Both the position numbers and the translations under genes were made by a program. A DNA stretch of 5,606 nucleotides. It comes from an uncultured Clostridia bacterium. Its GTDB lineage: Bacteria > Bacillota_A > Clostridia > TANB77 > CAG-508. Each line of letters opens with the position of its first letter. The stretch's first letter is position 1. Positions 4,801 through 5,606 of this stretch are shown in pieces. Location of the stretch: the NCBI GenBank assembly GCA_944392525.1, contig CALXXB010000072.1, positions 1-5,606 of the forward strand, in the 5' to 3' direction. The notes under the pieces are model-generated. The model made no database searches. It worked only from the letters and a program-made list of their open reading frames with translations, and was not told where the DNA came from.

Positions 4801-5606
4801 AAGTTCCAATAATGTGTAGAGTGACAGATAATGCACCAACAAGTGAAAATATAACCAATATAGCAGATATAACAGAGTATCAAGATGAAAACAAAGAGCC
4901 AACAACAGACAGAGACTCACAAGAAGACAATGTGGAACTTCCAAGTGATGAAGAATTACCAAACTATAAAGACGATGAATCAGGAGATTATATACCAGGA
5001 CAACAAGATGATGATGACTTTGAAAAAGTAGTTATAAAAGTATTTGATTTAAGTTTAAGAAAATGGGTAACACAAGCAATAGTAACAGATAAGGATGGAA
5101 ATCAAACTATAACAGAAACAGGACATCAACCATATGATGATCCAGAACAAATTGTAAAAGTAGAAATATACAGAAAAAATATAAATGACGTAACAGTAAA
5201 ATTTAGATATAAAATCCGTGTAACAAATGAAGGTGAAATTGCAGGATATGCAAAAGAGATAACAGACTATGTACCAGAAGGATTAAGATTCTTACCAGAA
5301 GATAATCCAGGATGGACAGACGAAGGAAATAATGTAATTTCAACAAGATTATTGGAAAATACATTATTACAACCAGGAGAATATGCAGAAGTAGAAGTAG
5401 TGTTAACATGGATAAATAGTGAGGACAACATGGGAGAAAAGATAAATACAGCAGAGATATCAGAAGACTATAATGATTATGGAGTACCAGATAGAGATTC
5501 AACACCTGATAACCAAAAAGAAGGTGAAGACGATATAGATGATGCACCAGTATTGTTATCAGTATCAACAGGTCAAGTAAGAATCTACTTTACACTAGGA
5601 TTTGTA
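1743..5606 (+). CDS. Large thioester-domain surface adhesin with four DUF11-like repeats (3' partial)
   Basis: The frame is open for 1288 codons with no stop, and the gene continues past the window. Residues 1-28 form a signal peptide ending VMA. Residues about 33-268 resemble a Cys-Gln thioester domain (TED/TQXA): Cys94 in NIYCVKAG and Gln198 in VQQAAIWYFTN are the predicted bond partners. In known TEDs this bond lets the bacterium attach covalently to host molecules. Residues about 285-385 form a beta-rich domain often found after a TED. A Glu-rich linker (388-414) leads to four homologous repeats starting at Phe416, Phe641, Phe873 and Phe1101, each with a T/YNEG and a [LIV]P region and ending DRDS. 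Residues 1281-1288 (IYFTLGFV) look like the start of a membrane anchor. The protein is very acidic, with only three Cys (94, 548, 1025). It is transcribed alone, divergent from the carboxypeptidase. The ligand is unknown; the adhesin role is inferred from the domains. Confidence 0.9.
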   Translation, partial: MNRKSLLLSGIVLIVLILVSLLPTNVMAAQATTPLYLGITELRTNDTPNMGYAIGDPNTNGTEGYGAKLWNIQEHTGPNDGDPVKADGNKNIYCVKAGVGFSNTHRSATYNIFYNMKTERDTIATNVPPMESVVNGTIQTNNGTVNTYDALLALADMLYLIDDENDEAEREAYLEAANITTEWWDMLLTRDDIAAVQQAAIWYFTNYDDKPEGKYDKTDDTAWLNYTLDGSTYTSLSDYGQATDEGYQRQQQAEILYKYLIKTAIANASNYSGSETTSTEAPAKVNTTTLTYEESNGSYILGPINITENSELPYTIDFTVKNGESEINNYTLLNSNKQPVEEGTTVKDLVGKDFYVSVDTDDIESISIAISIKYSTNTLTLWTSANNNEEQPVMIPEKNEESEDTELEVTPEEKPFDLALRKYITQVNGVDVTNSRVPNIDESTLQNGTTATYNHRKDPVLVETGDMVTYNITIYNEGEKDGRATKIVDQLPTGLRFNRVISGNFELESYDEDGDNRLTLVRTAGNEDNLPAYTGTGDPASETITIECEVVAQADDTDTTILTNVAWISEEYNAEDDITITNQDGADRDSEPEITPDVNKDNMEDYDGNGNKDDLTDSDYYYKGQQDDDDFEKLILMPESFDLKLIKRITQVNGQNVPERIESVDVSDLNTVGPDGNLITTGDYNLSKEPVAVKKGDIVTYTFRIYNEGTIDGYASEITEDIPEGLEFLWSELEGEDLQNDPNLTDAEKEAIEFNQNYLWGNFVYDDSGERIIQISTDYLSKENETTVDGNLIPAFGSNDGTKTEDDIHYLEVSVKLRVISDDVSGEVIRNEAAITEDSDEEGNPIDDRDSDTEEWVKYEDDEDYDNIILQSFDLALRKFIIAVSNDEDIADDEYLTNADGSYTRAPVVDTSLLNTTDADGNMITTAIYNHTKEPVIVQPDDYVVYMLRVYNEGEMNGYAAEIKDHLPPYLEFVDNEFNQEYGWEVSEDGRTVTTRYLEDSLINAAEKNEEGTYVLSYVEVPIMCRVTDNAPTSENITNIADITEYQDENKEPTTDRDSQEDNVELPSDEELPNYKDDESGDYIPGQQDDDDFEKVVIKVFDLSLRKWVTQAIVTDKDGNQTITETGHQPYDDPEQIVKVEIYRKNINDVTVKFRYKIRVTNEGEIAGYAKEITDYVPEGLRFLPEDNPGWTDEGNNVISTRLLENTLLQPGEYAEVEVVLTWINSEDNMGEKINTAEISEDYNDYGVPDRDSTPDNQKEGEDDIDDAPVLLSVSTGQVRIYFTLGFV
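1839..2546 (+). other. Thioester domain (TED/TQXA type) of the adhesin
   Basis: Residues about 33-268. The Cys side is Y93-C94-V95 (codon 94 at 2022-2024). The Gln side is Q197-Q198-A199-A200-I201-W202 (codon 198 at 2334-2336), aligning with the TQxAIW signature of Cys-Gln thioester adhesins except that the usual Thr is Gln197. Domain length and the order Cys then Gln fit the family. The bond itself is predicted, not seen. Confidence 0.82.
2988..3512 (+). repeat. Adhesin repeat unit 1 (DUF11-like), residues 416-590
   Basis: Starts FDLALRKYITQVNG, contains YNHRKDPV, GDMVTY, IYNEGEKDG, and DQLPTGLRF, then LTNVAWISEEY, and ends DRDS. The unit matches a DUF11-type beta-sandwich stalk domain. Lys422, Asp489 and Asn564 occupy the positions conserved across the four units. 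It is followed by an Asp-rich linker with a DYDGNGNKDD stretch. Confidence 0.8.
3615..3641 (+). repeat. 27-nt exact direct repeat, copy A (acidic linker before unit 2)
   Basis: This stretch encodes the linker QQDDDDFEK at residues 625-633. It is identical in sequence to 5001-5027, which has the same position relative to unit 4. Confidence 0.9.
3663..4295 (+). repeat. Adhesin repeat unit 2 (DUF11-like), residues 641-851
   Basis: Starts FDLKLIKRITQVNG, contains YNLSKEPV, GDIVTY, IYNEGTIDGYASEI and EDIPEGLEF, then RNEAAITEDSD, and ends DRDS. This is the longest unit because of an insertion of about 40 residues after LEF (about 730-775). Lys647, Glu720 and Asn831 align with the conserved positions of unit 1. 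Confidence 0.8.
4359..4919 (+). repeat. Adhesin repeat unit 3 (DUF11-like), residues 873-1059
   Basis: Starts FDLALRKFIIAVSN, contains DTSLLNTTDADGNMITT, YNHTKEPV, VYNEGEMNGYAAEI and DHLPPYLEF, then TNIADITEYQDE, and ends DRDS. Its opening is closest to unit 1 at DNA level (a shared TTAGCATTAAGAAAAT run). Lys879, Asp965 and Asn1039 align with the conserved positions. Confidence 0.8.
5001..5027 (+). repeat. 27-nt exact direct repeat, copy B (acidic linker before unit 4)
   Basis: Identical to 3615-3641 and encoding QQDDDDFEK at residues 1087-1095. The linker before unit 3 (residues 857-870) is acidic but does not contain this sequence. Confidence 0.9.
5043..5501 (+). repeat. Adhesin repeat unit 4 (DUF11-like, shortened), residues 1101-1253
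   Basis: Starts FDLSLRKWVTQAI, contains VTNEGEIAGYAKEI and DYVPEGLRF, then KINTAEISEDY, and ends DRDS. It lacks the YNHxKEP block of the other units and has HQPYDDPEQIVKVEI instead, making it the most divergent and shortest copy. Lys1107, Asp1175 and Asn1235 keep the conserved positions. Confidence 0.78.
5559..5606 (+). other. Probable start of the C-terminal cell-envelope anchor of the adhesin
   Basis: After the last DRDS and an acidic stretch (EGEDDIDDAP) the protein reads VLLSVSTGQVR and then the hydrophobic IYFTLGFV at the window edge. The composition change from acidic to hydrophobic fits the start of a C-terminal transmembrane helix. SVSTG (residues 1273-1277) has the xxxTG shape of sortase signals but lacks the Pro of LPXTG. 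The rest of the helix and any positive tail lie outside the window. Confidence 0.55.

Noticed and set aside
2988..5501. CRISPR array or satellite-like repeat
   Set aside because: The repeats are long, diverged and in frame, and they encode homologous protein domains. There are no short identical repeats with unique spacers.
1715..5568. Five reverse-strand open frames opposite the adhesin gene, several rich in Leu/His or Ser/Val
   Set aside because: Their composition is the complement of the adhesin's A-rich, Asp/Glu-rich codons, which create few reverse stops. They have no ribosome binding site or family signature.
1743..5606. Frameshift or internal stop breaking the large gene
   Set aside because: Translation was followed codon by codon from 1743 to 5606 and stays open with coherent domains throughout.

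Overview
The window looks like chromosomal DNA of an AT-rich Gram-positive bacterium of the Firmicutes/Clostridia type. Four things suggest this: strongly A/T-ending codons with AGA and GGA preferred for Arg and Gly, AAGGAG-type ribosome binding sites, a DacF-like D,D-carboxypeptidase, and a very large secreted surface protein with a thioester domain. The species cannot be named from the sequence.

Layout. Bases 1-87 are the 3' end of a forward gene encoding an acyl carrier protein, followed by a strong intrinsic terminator (115-149). A second, probably bidirectional terminator (184-213) ends the convergent reverse-strand gene at 212-1420. That gene is a complete serine D-Ala-D-Ala carboxypeptidase (PBP5/DacF family) with signal peptide, SxxK, SGN and KTG motifs. 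A 322-bp AT-rich divergent intergenic region (1421-1742) follows. It carries two good sigma-A-type forward promoters (1539-1567 and 1670-1697) and, between them, a stable leader hairpin (1599-1629).

From 1743 to the right edge runs one uninterrupted forward reading frame of 1288 codons, still open at the edge. It encodes a secreted adhesin-like protein in this order: signal peptide; thioester domain (TED/TQXA type, Cys94 and Gln198 as the predicted Cys-Gln pair); a beta-rich domain; four DUF11-like repeats, each beginning FDLxLxK/R-type and ending in DRDS, joined by very acidic linkers; and the start of a probable C-terminal membrane anchor preceded by SVSTG. Only a short C-terminal tail is probably missing.

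How the genes relate. The acyl carrier protein (lipid synthesis) and the carboxypeptidase (peptidoglycan trimming) are housekeeping envelope functions. The adhesin is a separately transcribed accessory surface gene, divergent from the carboxypeptidase. No sortase, pilin or regulator gene is visible. The most interesting element is the adhesin: a predicted covalent-binding thioester head on a stalk of repeats, each with a conserved Lys, acidic residue and Asn that could form internal isopeptide bonds.
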